From an uncultured Proteiniphilum sp. (GTDB lineage: Bacteria > Bacteroidota > Bacteroidia > Bacteroidales > Dysgonomonadaceae): DNA of 64,000 nt. Positions 19,041-27,847 of this stretch are shown in pieces. The notes beneath the pieces were generated by a model that saw only the letters and a program-made list of their open reading frames with translations, was not told the origin of the DNA and did not search any database. Numbering within the stretch: the stretch's first letter is position 1; each line of letters begins with the position of its first letter. The DNA lies in assembly GCA_927407015.1 (NCBI GenBank), contig CAKMJT010000004.1:62001-126000 (forward strand). The letters are read 5' to 3'. The position numbers and the translations under genes were made by a program.

Positions 19041-20333
19041 TAGCGTTACATAAATGAGCGTCTTCTTCGTTCCCATCACACCCCGGATCACCAGCATATT
19101 GGGCAGTGAGAGCGAGGGGCCGGCGAGCAGCAGCGCTAGTGCCGGCCCTTTTCCCATTCCGCTGGCAAGCAACCCCTGAACAATGGGTACCTCGGTGAGT
19201 GTGGCAAAGTACATAAAAGCTCCCGTGAAACTGGCGAAGAAATTGGAGAAAAGGGAATTTCCGCCTACTGCCCACTCGATCCACTCGTTGGGCACCACAC
19301 CGGGAAGGGCTATGTTGTCGTGTGTTGATCCCAGTAGGAACCCGGCAGTCACCACACCGATGGCCAGCAGCGGCATAATCTGCTTCGCGAAGCCCCAGGC
19401 TGAGAGGGTCCACTCCCTGTTCTCCTCATCGTTCCTGTCGAAGAGAGTCACCAGTGAAAGCGCGGCAATCGCCACAATCACCGGCACCATCGGCACCATT
19501 TTTGGATTGGAGATAAAGTGGTTGGCAAGAATTGCCGACAGGGTTGTTGCGACTACTCCCAGCAACACCCACTGCCATTTGATTTTTAATATCCTGATCA
19601 GTGACCAGGCAAGCAACAGGCCCAACAAGCCCGTGATATACCATTTGTAGCTGAAGAGATAAAACCAGCCGCTTGAGGTGTCACCCGATGCCGGTGCGCC
19701 CCAGTTGGCAGCCACCAGGATCAGCACCAGTGTGAAGAAGTGAAACATGGTCTGCGACATGGGCCGTTTCGCCGGCGGTGCCTCGAAATTCATCTGTTCC
19801 TCCTGCTTTGCCTTCTCCTCCTTGCGGTAGATAAAAGCCATCAACAGCCCGATAACGACCGAGAAAAGAATGGCACCCACCATCCGTGCGATCCCCATCT
19901 CCGTACCAAGGATGCTCCAGGTGAGAATGATAGAGAGGATGCTGATAGCCGGTCCCGAGTAAAGGAATGCTACTGCCGGTCCCAAACCTGCTCCCCGCTT
20001 GTAGATACTGGTGAAGAGCGGCAGGATGGTACAGGAACAGACCGCCAGGATGGCTCCTGAAACAGATGCCACACTGTAGGAAAGCCATTTATTGGCATTC
20101 GCCCCAAAGTAGCGGATCACAGATCCCTGGCTGATAAAGACCGCGATGACTCCGGCAATGAAGAAAGCCGGGAGCAGACAGAGAATGACATGCTCCTGAG
20201 CATACCATTTCGACAGGTCGAGGGTGGCATGGATGGCTGTCATAAAGCGCTCACTGCCGATAGGCAGAAAGAAGATCAACCCGAAAATAAGCACCATCCC
20301 TGTCAGATATTTCAATTCCTTTTTTGTTTCCAT
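18993..20333 (-). CDS. ArsP/YraQ-type (DUF318) permease
   Basis: 446 aa, multi-TM, motifs ILAVCSCTILPLFTSIYKRGAGLGPAVAFLYSGPAI and LLLAGPSLSLPNMLVIRGVMGTKKT. Confidence 0.87.
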   Translation of the reverse strand: METKKELKYLTGMVLIFGLIFFLPIGSERFMTAIHATLDLSKWYAQEHVILCLLPAFFIAGVIAVFISQGSVIRYFGANANKWLSYSVASVSGAILAVCSCTILPLFTSIYKRGAGLGPAVAFLYSGPAISILSIILTWSILGTEMGIARMVGAILFSVVIGLLMAFIYRKEEKAKQEEQMNFEAPPAKRPMSQTMFHFFTLVLILVAANWGAPASGDTSSGWFYLFSYKWYITGLLGLLLAWSLIRILKIKWQWVLLGVVATTLSAILANHFISNPKMVPMVPVIVAIAALSLVTLFDRNDEENREWTLSAWGFAKQIMPLLAIGVVTAGFLLGSTHDNIALPGVVPNEWIEWAVGGNSLFSNFFASFTGAFMYFATLTEVPIVQGLLASGMGKGPALALLLAGPSLSLPNMLVIRGVMGTKKTLIYVTLVVIMATISGLVYGML

Positions 20334-20408
20334 TTTTTTATTTTTCAGACAATGAAAGAACCTTCCCCGTCACAGACGTGGTTATATAAATAGCAGATAA
20401 TATGTTAT

Positions 20409-20642
20409 TTAAATTCCTATAATCTTTTTTATTTCCGCTTCGGAGGGTACGTGACCTTTCAGCTTCACCTCCCCGTCGACCACCACTGCCGGTGTTGACA
20501 TCACGTTATACTTCATGATCTCCAAGATATCCTCCACCTTGCGGATCGTTACATCCACACCGCTCTGATTCACCACTTTTTTGATGGCTTCGTAGGTTAG
20601 TACACATTTTTTACAACCCGGTCCCAATACCAATACTTCCAT
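20409..20642 (-). CDS. Small thioredoxin-family protein (TM0996-type)
   Basis: 77 aa, MEVLVLGPGCKKCVLTYEAIKKVV..., cis-Pro loop MSTPAVVVDGEVKLKGHVPS. Confidence 0.93.
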   Translation of the reverse strand: MEVLVLGPGCKKCVLTYEAIKKVVNQSGVDVTIRKVEDILEIMKYNVMSTPAVVVDGEVKLKGHVPSEAEIKKIIGI

Positions 20643-20691
20643 GATTATGATCTGTTTTAATTTGTTATTTGTTTATATTGTTATTTTGATT

Positions 20692-21393
20692 TCAAATGCT
20701 AATGAGGATATAGTAGATGCCCACAATGATAAACACTGCTGCCACTACACGCTTGAACCACTTCTGGAAACTGTTCATCCTGTTGTAGAATTTTCCGATA
20801 TTGCGCACGCTATAAGCCAACAGCCAGGCGATGATGAGCACCGGGAGGCCGGTCGCAATAGCGAATACAGGAGGGAGCAGGAGTCCCGAAACAGAGGCAA
20901 TGGTCATCGGGATCAATCCCCCGAAATAGAGTAAACCGCTGTAGGGACAGAACGCCAGCGCGAACAGCAGTCCCAGCAGAAAGGCATCCCAGTAGGATTT
21001 CTTTCCCTTCTTGTTTCCGAACTTCTCCGTCAGTTTCCCCACCCCGGGCATGTTCAACTGTATGATGTCGAGCATAAAGATACCAATCAACAGCAACGCT
21101 ATACCCAGCCATAAGCCGCCAATTCCTTGTAGTGCACCGGCAATCTTAAACTGGCTGGCACCGAAAAAAAAGAACATGCCAAGGGCTGTATAGGTGAACA
21201 TCCTTCCCAGAGTGTAAAAAAATCCGTTGAAGAGAACTCTTTTTTTGATGCCGATATCTCTGCTCAGATAGGCGGTTGCCGTAATATTGGTGGCCAAAGG
21301 ACAAGGACTGATAGCGGTCATCAAGCCGAGTAAGAACGCCGTGAGCAGTGGCCAGCTGGAGCCTTCTGTGAGGCTCTGCAGGAAATTCATCAT
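20692..21393 (-). CDS. CcdA/DsbD-like transmembrane thiol-disulfide protein
   Basis: 233 aa, multi-TM, cysteines in AISPCPLATNITATAYLSR and LLFALAFCPYSGLLYFGGL. Confidence 0.87.
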   Translation of the reverse strand: MMNFLQSLTEGSSWPLLTAFLLGLMTAISPCPLATNITATAYLSRDIGIKKRVLFNGFFYTLGRMFTYTALGMFFFFGASQFKIAGALQGIGGLWLGIALLLIGIFMLDIIQLNMPGVGKLTEKFGNKKGKKSYWDAFLLGLLFALAFCPYSGLLYFGGLIPMTIASVSGLLLPPVFAIATGLPVLIIAWLLAYSVRNIGKFYNRMNSFQKWFKRVVAAVFIIVGIYYILISI

Positions 21394-21459
21394 CGTTCAG
21401 GGTATTGTATGACGATTACAGCCGGCCTGTAAGGACAGGGTCATTCATCGGTATAAAAC

Positions 21460-21903
21460 TTACAGCCTCTGGTCTACTTCACGTTTCAGCATCTCTTTCA
21501 CCCCGGAAGGATTGGCAAATGCGCTTTGAGTCAAGTCTATATGGTTGTCGCCTTTCGCAACAATCAGTGCGTTCCATGTCACACCATATTGTTCCACAAG
21601 CGCCTTGTTTCCTGCATCATCGGTCAATACCTCCCTGAACTGTACCATCTGATTATCCCCGTATATCTGTTTCACCGTTTCCATCGTGAAATTTTGCACC
21701 GCAATACAGGTCTTGCAACGTTGCTTGCCATGAAAATAGTAAATATAGACCGTAGAAGGGTCAACACTCCCCTCCGGGGTTTCAACTGAGGTACTAACTG
21801 AATTACCTGCAGCTGGTTCCGTAGCATTTGTTTTTTTCTCGTTTCCGCTACCGCAGGTGGTCAAAGCATAAGCTGCCATTAAGATAAATAGAACTTGTTT
21901 CAT
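21460..21903 (-). CDS. ArsF-like thioredoxin-fold lipoprotein
   Basis: 147 aa, lipobox LTTCGS, motif VYIYYFHGKQRCKTCIAVQNFTMETVKQIYGD. Confidence 0.83.
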   Translation of the reverse strand: MKQVLFILMAAYALTTCGSGNEKKTNATEPAAGNSVSTSVETPEGSVDPSTVYIYYFHGKQRCKTCIAVQNFTMETVKQIYGDNQMVQFREVLTDDAGNKALVEQYGVTWNALIVAKGDNHIDLTQSAFANPSGVKEMLKREVDQRL

Positions 21904-21974
21904 TCGATTTTAATTTTTTAATGGTATAAATAGAAATGATTCGTTGGTATTTCGAATATGCAAATCTGTGTCCT

Positions 21975-22301
21975 TCATTTTTTACAATCACTGTGACCCT
22001 GTGCTATCTGATCGGTAATGGCTCCCAGTAATCTACCCGCATTCTCCCAGTTCTTTTTGTTGATACAGTACTTAACGGTGGGCGGCGTAAATTCACCCTG
22101 AATCAGTCCGGCTTCCTTTAGTTCATTCAGATGCTGTGAGAGGGTGCTTTTGGCTACGGGGATAATTTCTGACATATCGCCGTGATAACAGCAGTTCTGG
22201 TTGGCCAGCAGTTGTAATATGGCAATCCTCACCGGATGAGCCAGGGCTTTGGCAATGCGGGAAATTTCAACCTGCTCTTCAGTGAATTCCTGTTTAGACA
22301 T
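21975..22301 (-). CDS. ArsR/SmtB-family transcriptional regulator
   Basis: MSKQEFTEEQVEISRIAKALAHPVRIAILQLLANQNCCYHGDMSEIIPVAKSTLSQHLNELKEAGLIQGEFTPPTVKYCIN; start set at the internal Met (22301). Confidence 0.92.
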   Translation of the reverse strand: MSKQEFTEEQVEISRIAKALAHPVRIAILQLLANQNCCYHGDMSEIIPVAKSTLSQHLNELKEAGLIQGEFTPPTVKYCINKKNWENAGRLLGAITDQIAQGHSDCKK

Positions 22302-22334
22302 CGGATTTATTTTTTTTGGTGAATGATTTTTCAG

Positions 22335-22377
22335 TTCGCAAATATACGAATAGTTTTTCAATTCGTAAATATACGAA
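22335..22377. promoter_or_regulatory. Tandem ArsR-type operators
   Basis: TTCGCAAATATACGAA (22335-22350) and TTCGTAAATATACGAA (22362-22377), semi-palindromic TTCG-N8-CGAA, 27 bp apart, 34 bp upstream of the arsR start. Confidence 0.7.
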
Positions 22378-22628
22378 CTGTTTTATTTGGTTTTCGTCCG
22401 GACCGTCGTTATTCACAAAGGCCCCGGACGATTAGCAGAAATAGTAACCGAAGATTACTGGTTATTTTAAAAACGATTATTGAGTCCGCTTCGAAATCCC
22501 CGTTTTTTCAAAATGCTGAAAAATGCAGGTTCACCGGACAAATGTGATTCCTTTTATTGATTGAGAGTACGTTTACAATAATATACATATTGAAACATAA
22601 ATTAGCTATATATTGAGGCATTTTTTGC

Positions 22629-23735
22629 CCAAAAAGCGATCTTTGACATATTTGCGTGATATATTTCACTGAAGTTAGACTATTGCTCGCCACGGCATAG
22701 CTCAAGCAAGCTTGCCTCTGCCTGTATGGCTTAACGCAATAGTTCACTATCCTGACAAAGTTTATCCACAATGAGCGGGAGTAAGCCCATAGTTTATGCC
22801 TGGCAAGGCTCCTGTACCGGCTCTTGTCGTTGGGATAATGGTAACCTAACTGAAAAATACTCGCCTCGACATTGTTCCTGATATTGGTTTCCTCTATCGG
22901 GATTTTCTTGAGTTTCTGCCTTAAAGCGGAAACCCTGAGGCTAAAAAGCGGTGCATCAGCTCACCCAGTTCTACAAAACGAGCGTCAATCTCGGCTTTTG
23001 TGCTGCGGTAAACCACCTTGTTCCCCTTTTCGTCCCTGATGCTTTCAATCAGGGAAAACATCTCCTTTGGAAGGCTCTTTTTAAAGATATGTTCTTCTCT
23101 TTCAGCGATAAACAAGCGGAGGGTTTCGTGGATCAGCTCGTAACGCGAGTACCAGGCGATGTTGCTGCCGATCAGTTTGCTGTCCATGCGTACCTGTTTG
23201 CCTTCCACATTGAACTCCAATATCTGATCCCGGGTAATTTGCTCCTGGCATTTTTTGAACAGGTCTTCACCGTGCGCCCTGGCATATTCAACCAGGTTGC
23301 GCCGGAACAGGTAGTAGGTGGAGGGTACCGGTTCGGCATCCTCAAGCGACATCAATCCCAATGAACTGCGTATCAAGAGATTGTATTCACGATTCTCGAA
23401 TAACTGCTCGTCACTCCAACCCTGGCCCTCTTTGAGGATCATCATGCCGACCAAAACGCGTATGGAAGCGTTGGGGCACCTTTGCCGTCGGCATAGAGTA
23501 CACTGAAAATGGACTCATCTACACGCATTACAACGTGGTTTCTGAACTGGTTATGCCAGGAGTCATCTTTCAGGTATTTCTTCTTCTTGAAGTCCCTGAA
23601 GTACTCCGTTGGCGAAGAAAACATATCCAATTGACTATGCCTGTCTGATTTTTTAAACATTTCATGAAGAGTTTTAGACGATGCTAAGATAATGATAAAT
23701 AATAATATACGCAAATATTTTAAAGAACTTTTTGG
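22629..23735 (-). mobile_element. Decayed IS1182-like insertion sequence (frameshifted transposase)
   Basis: MFKKSDRHSQLDMFSSPTEYFRD...DESIFSVLYADGKGAP | VLVGMMILKEGQGWSDEQLFENREYNLLIRSSLGLMSLEDAEPVPSTYYLFRRNL... | LRQKLKKIPIEETNIRNNVEASIFQLGYHYPNDKSRYRSLARHKLWAYSRSLWINFVRIVNY lie in successive different frames. Imperfect inverted repeats CCAAAAAG..TCTTT.A.ATATTTGCGT at about 22629-22665 (+) and 23701-23735 (-). Confidence 0.82.
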
Positions 23736-23822
23736 GTGAATTTCACCTGCTTTATAAAATTTATTGTGCAAAAAAATTATCAACTAAATTGTCTCTCCGA
23801 CTTTTCGGAGTGGAATCATTAT

Positions 23823-23853
23823 TTGACTTTTCACTGACAAAAAAATATCTTTG
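23823..23853 (+). promoter_or_regulatory. Bacteroidetes-type promoter upstream of HD protein
   Basis: TTG (23823-23825), 20 bp, TATCTTTG (23846-23853). Confidence 0.55.
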
Positions 23854-24008
23854 CAGAGATTTCATCTGCCGTGATCGGTCAATGGGCAAAACTGTAGGTA
23901 AACAAACCATGCGGAAGCTTCCACGGATATTATACTGCCAAAATCACGGAATTAGTTGAATATGCTTTACCCATCGTAGGGTGAGTCTAAATAATACAAT
24001 ACAAGAAG

Positions 24009-24620
24009 ATGATACTGAAAAAATTACCTGAGGACAATGCAGGTCGTCTGCAGCCCGGAATTACCAGAGATGAGGCATTCGCCCTGGTTGAGAAATACAA
24101 CAAAGAACCATTTCACATACAGCATGCCGAAACGGTGGAAGCCGTGATGCGCTATTTTGCCGGCAAACTGGGCTATGCCGATGAAGCAGATTTCTGGATG
24201 TTGGTGGGGCTGCTGCATGACCTGGACTTCGAGCAGTACCCCGGCGAACACTGTATCAAGGTGCGGGAAATTTTTGATGCCGAAGGAATAAATCCTCAGA
24301 TCAAGCGCGCGGTGGTATCTCACGCCTACGGGTTCACACAGGACGATGTGAAGCCGGAACATCAGATGGAGAAAGTACTCTATGCCGCTGATGAGTTAAC
24401 CGGGCTGATCGGTGCTGCCATTTTGATGCGTCCTAGCAGGAGTACCCTTGATTTAACCGTTCAGTCGCTGAAAAAAAAATTCAATGACAAAAAGTTCGCC
24501 GCTGGCTGTTCCCGCGATGTGATACGGAAAGGTGCCGAAATGCTTGGATGGGAGCTCGATTACCTGATGGAGGAAACCATCGGGGCCATGCAGGAAATGG
24601 AACGGGGTGTATCATCGTGA
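24009..24620 (+). CDS. HD-domain phosphohydrolase family protein
   Basis: 203 aa, HAETVEAVMRYFAGKLG...LVGLLHDLDFEQYP...VVSHAYG. Confidence 0.9.
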   Translation: MILKKLPEDNAGRLQPGITRDEAFALVEKYNKEPFHIQHAETVEAVMRYFAGKLGYADEADFWMLVGLLHDLDFEQYPGEHCIKVREIFDAEGINPQIKRAVVSHAYGFTQDDVKPEHQMEKVLYAADELTGLIGAAILMRPSRSTLDLTVQSLKKKFNDKKFAAGCSRDVIRKGAEMLGWELDYLMEETIGAMQEMERGVSS

Positions 24621-24639
24621 ATCATGGAAAAGTAGTTTT

Positions 24640-24760
24640 GACCTGCATATTCTTATCTTATGCTCTTTGCCCATCTCCTTGGCTTTTTTTCGCATTTCTT
24701 TCCGTTTGCCGAGGTAAAATTCAAACTGTTCTTCATCCAGCAGTTTTTTCTGAATTATTT
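24640..24760 (-). pseudogene. Fragment duplicated from the Spy-like gene at 26.4-26.8 kb
   Basis: KKLLDEEQFEFYLGKRKEMRKKAKEMGKEH versus KKLLNEEQFKFYLDKRKEMQKKAKEMANER; about 80 nt align with only a few substitutions. Confidence 0.75.
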
Positions 24761-24789
24761 TACCCTTTAATACTTCCTGAATTTGTGCC

Positions 24790-25713
24790 CCACTCCCCAG
24801 GTTGTCAATATATATTCCGATTGGTTGCAGGGGAAACACCTGTTGGAGGAATTCCTCCTTTATTGTTCAGCCAAAGAAAAACCCCGAAGGCAGGATTATT
24901 ATTTTTCGGGATGAATAAATCCTCCATACGACTTTTATTGATAATCTGTTTGCCATTCCAGCTGCCCTTTTGCAACAAGAACTGTCCGAACTTAACCCAA
25001 TTCCTGGGAGTAGTATAGCATCCATTTGGGATGTGGGGGTTTCAGGTATCGTCGTATATCCATTTCTCATAGTGAAACCCGATTTTTTGAAATATTTTTT
25101 CATCCAGATACTCGAGTGGATGCTCGTTAATCCCGGACTGTTTCAGTTTACGTTTCAACAATTCACCAAAAACATAAAAATGACTTGGACCGTATTGGAA
25201 TCTCGTTCCGGGATAAAAATTAAGAGACAGATTGTTGACCGCGTAATCATAGATGTCAGGGGCCAAAGGGTCCTCTCCCTGTATATAGTCAACATCCTGC
25301 GAGAGCCCGGAGGTAAGTGATACTAAATGCCTGATGGTTATCCGTTGTTTGTCCGGGTGGGACGAGGTATTTTGCCATTCGGTAATGGTATTGGACACCA
25401 CTTCATCATAACCGGTAATGAGCCCTTCTTCCAAAGCAACCGCCACTACCGGCGCCCAAAACCCTTTCGTTCCGCTTTGGATATGTGTAGCAGTATTCTG
25501 ATCCGCTCCGTTACGGTAGTCTTCAAAAATGATTTGCCCATCCTGCATCACCAATACGGCGGTTCCTCCCATTTGCCGGGAATAACTGGCGGCGTTCATG
25601 AACTGTTCCTGAGAAAAAGTTTCTTCCTCAGGAGGATTCACCATGCCATCTTCTTTGTTACAGCCTGATGCAATAAGGGGGATATAAAAAAGACTGATCA
25701 GGTACTTACGCAT
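24790..25713 (-). pseudogene. Class C beta-lactamase-related serine hydrolase, interrupted by in-frame TGA and truncated
   Basis: MRKYLISLFYIPLIASGCNKEDG...HIQSGTKGFWAPVVAVALEEG...FQYGPSHFYVFGELLKRKL...YEKWIYDDT* (TGA 25044-25042); the same frame continues NPHIPNGCYTTPRNWVKFGQFLLQKGSWNGKQIINKSRMEDLFIPKNNNPAFGVFLWLNNKGG. Confidence 0.78.
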
Positions 25714-25791
25714 AATCTCTTGCTTTTATTATAATTATTTCGTTTGCGATGAAACATTTTTATTTTGCATGTATGCTGCTATGGTTGTTTC

Positions 25792-26349
25792 TCATTCATC
25801 AAGTTTCCCCACTACTTCGTAACCAGGTTGTTCAATCGTTACCGGTTTGTAAATGATGCCGTTATATTCCATATAGGGTTTGCCGTCGATTTCTATTTCG
25901 ACAGCATCGGATGGCAGTTGGCTTACAATCGCTCCAACTGGCGGGTCAGCAACGACATATTCCTTGCTGGCTTCATCCAGAGTATAAAATATCCCCCCGG
26001 CATAAAAGAAAACGCGTGGACCGACAACAATCCGTACATATCCGGCAGGCAATGCCGCAATCCGGATGCCCACGGGTGGTACCGAGCGGACATAAACCCC
26101 ATTATTGGAAACATAAAACGTACCGTCATGATAGGAATAAGGAACGTTACGGTAACGGATAACAACAGCGCTCTGTGGCAAGTTCCTTATAGTCCGGACC
26201 ACCGGGTTTTTCCGGTAAACCACTGTTCCGCGCGGTCCTTGCACCACCGTCCTGCGTGGGGTGTTGATTACTCTTCGTTGTGCATACGACGCTGAAGTTA
26301 CACTCAGCAGAATGACTAATAATATAAATACAACTTGTTTTGCTTTCAT
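25792..26349 (-). CDS. DUF6515-like secreted protein
   Basis: 185 aa, signal peptide, repeated NGxYVRSVPPVGIRIAALP / GGIFYTLDEASKEYVVADPPVGAIVSQLP units. Confidence 0.75.
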   Translation of the reverse strand: MKAKQVVFILLVILLSVTSASYAQRRVINTPRRTVVQGPRGTVVYRKNPVVRTIRNLPQSAVVIRYRNVPYSYHDGTFYVSNNGVYVRSVPPVGIRIAALPAGYVRIVVGPRVFFYAGGIFYTLDEASKEYVVADPPVGAIVSQLPSDAVEIEIDGKPYMEYNGIIYKPVTIEQPGYEVVGKLDE

Positions 26350-26366
26350 AATTTCTATTTTTAAAA

Positions 26367-26768
26367 TTACTTGTTCAATTGTTCAACCCCAACCTGTTTC
26401 TTTCGTTCATTGGCCATTTCCTTGGCTTTTTTTTGCATTTCTTTTCGTTTGTCGAGGTAAAATTTAAACTGTTCTTCATTCAGCAGTTTTTTTAGCTTTT
26501 TGTCTTTCTCTTCCGATGTTTTTTTGGCCGCTTTCAGCTTGCTTAAATTGCCATTGATTTCCTTAATTTTTTCCATCTTCCGGGCATATTCCAGGTTCAG
26601 GGTATCAACTTTTACCAGTTGCGAATCGTTTAACTGCAGGTTTTCTTTCATCCATTCCGTTTGCATTTGGGCGCGTTCTTCGGGTGTAAGCTGCATCCCG
26701 AAATTCTGTGCAAAAGTGCCCTGTGCAAGAAACATTAATAAAATACCACTAAAAATAATTCTTCTCAT
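26367..26768 (-). CDS. Spy/CpxP-like periplasmic protein
   Basis: MRRIIFSGILLMFLAQGTFAQNFGMQLTPEERAQMQTEWMKENLQLNDSQ...LKKLLNEEQFKFYLDKRKEMQKKAKEM; start set at the internal Met with signal peptide. Confidence 0.65.
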   Translation of the reverse strand: MRRIIFSGILLMFLAQGTFAQNFGMQLTPEERAQMQTEWMKENLQLNDSQLVKVDTLNLEYARKMEKIKEINGNLSKLKAAKKTSEEKDKKLKKLLNEEQFKFYLDKRKEMQKKAKEMANERKKQVGVEQLNK

Positions 26769-27014
26769 AACTATACTATTATTTTTTTTACGGCTTAAAA
26801 ATAATACAAATCGGTTTAGCGTAAGAATTTTCTTCATCGAACGGCAGAATGAATTCAACAAACAACCGACCGTTTTAACCAATAACAATTGAACAATACA
26901 GGTTGTTGGTTGAAATTATAGCTAATTTGGTTTAAAAAATTTATCTTCTACGTTTTGTTTTTTTACTTTTGAAATGAATTTGTTGCTGGTTTGCGGCAAG
27001 AATAATACGAAAAA

Positions 27015-27788
27015 ATGAAGCAGTTATTCAAATTCTTTTTGTTACTGGCAATTGGAATTGCCCTTTTTTCCCGTTGCGAACAGGATCATCCTTCAATCCC
27101 CGACCCGGATGATCAGATACCGAATGAAGTTGTAATACCCAATGATTTTCTTTCGGGAGAAAATTACGACCGGTTAATCGTGGAGATAGCCAGTGTGCAG
27201 GGATTTAAGCCAACAGGAGAGGCACTTAACAATCTCAAAGCATTTCTGGAATCCCGGTTGAACAAGAACGGTGGAATCGAGTTGGTCACCGCTTCTATTC
27301 CCTCGCCAGGTAAAGCCGCGTATTCGCTCGATGATATAAAAAAAATTGAACAGGAATACCGTACGCTCTTCCCTGATCCGGAAGATAAAAAACTGACAGC
27401 ATGGTTTTTCTTTGCCGATGCGGATTACGCTGAAAACGAAGGCGACTCAAAAGTGCTTGGCATCGCGTATGGCTCCACCTCCATGGTTATTTTCGAAAAA
27501 ACGGTCTGGGAATTCAGCGGGGAACGCGGGCAACCGTCCACACCGGTACTGGAGACAACAGTCACGGAACATGAGTTCGGCCATATCCTCGGACTGGTCA
27601 ATAACGGTACAAAAATGGTCGTAAACCACCAGGATGTAACTCACGGAAAACACTGCAATAACCAGGATTGCCTGATGTATTGGGCTGCCGAACACAGCGG
27701 CCCGGTTATTAACTTTTTAACCGGAGGCATCATCCCGGCCTTGGATCAAAACTGTTTGAATGATTTAAAAAATAACGGAGGAAAATGA
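27015..27788 (+). CDS. Putative zinc metallopeptidase lipoprotein
   Basis: 257 aa, lipobox LFSRCEQ, HEFGHILGLVNNGTKMVVNHQDVTHGKHCNNQDCLMYW. Confidence 0.72.
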   Translation: MKQLFKFFLLLAIGIALFSRCEQDHPSIPDPDDQIPNEVVIPNDFLSGENYDRLIVEIASVQGFKPTGEALNNLKAFLESRLNKNGGIELVTASIPSPGKAAYSLDDIKKIEQEYRTLFPDPEDKKLTAWFFFADADYAENEGDSKVLGIAYGSTSMVIFEKTVWEFSGERGQPSTPVLETTVTEHEFGHILGLVNNGTKMVVNHQDVTHGKHCNNQDCLMYWAAEHSGPVINFLTGGIIPALDQNCLNDLKNNGGK

Positions 27789-27847
27789 GGAGTTTATTTT
27801 AAAAAACATACCGACATAAGTTTTTATGCCGGTATATTATTGGTCTT

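Noticed and set aside
23442-23783. 113-aa ORF as an independent gene
   Set aside because: It is the 5' part of the frameshifted IS1182-like transposase; the extra N-terminal residues lie upstream of the natural MFKKSDRHSQ start.
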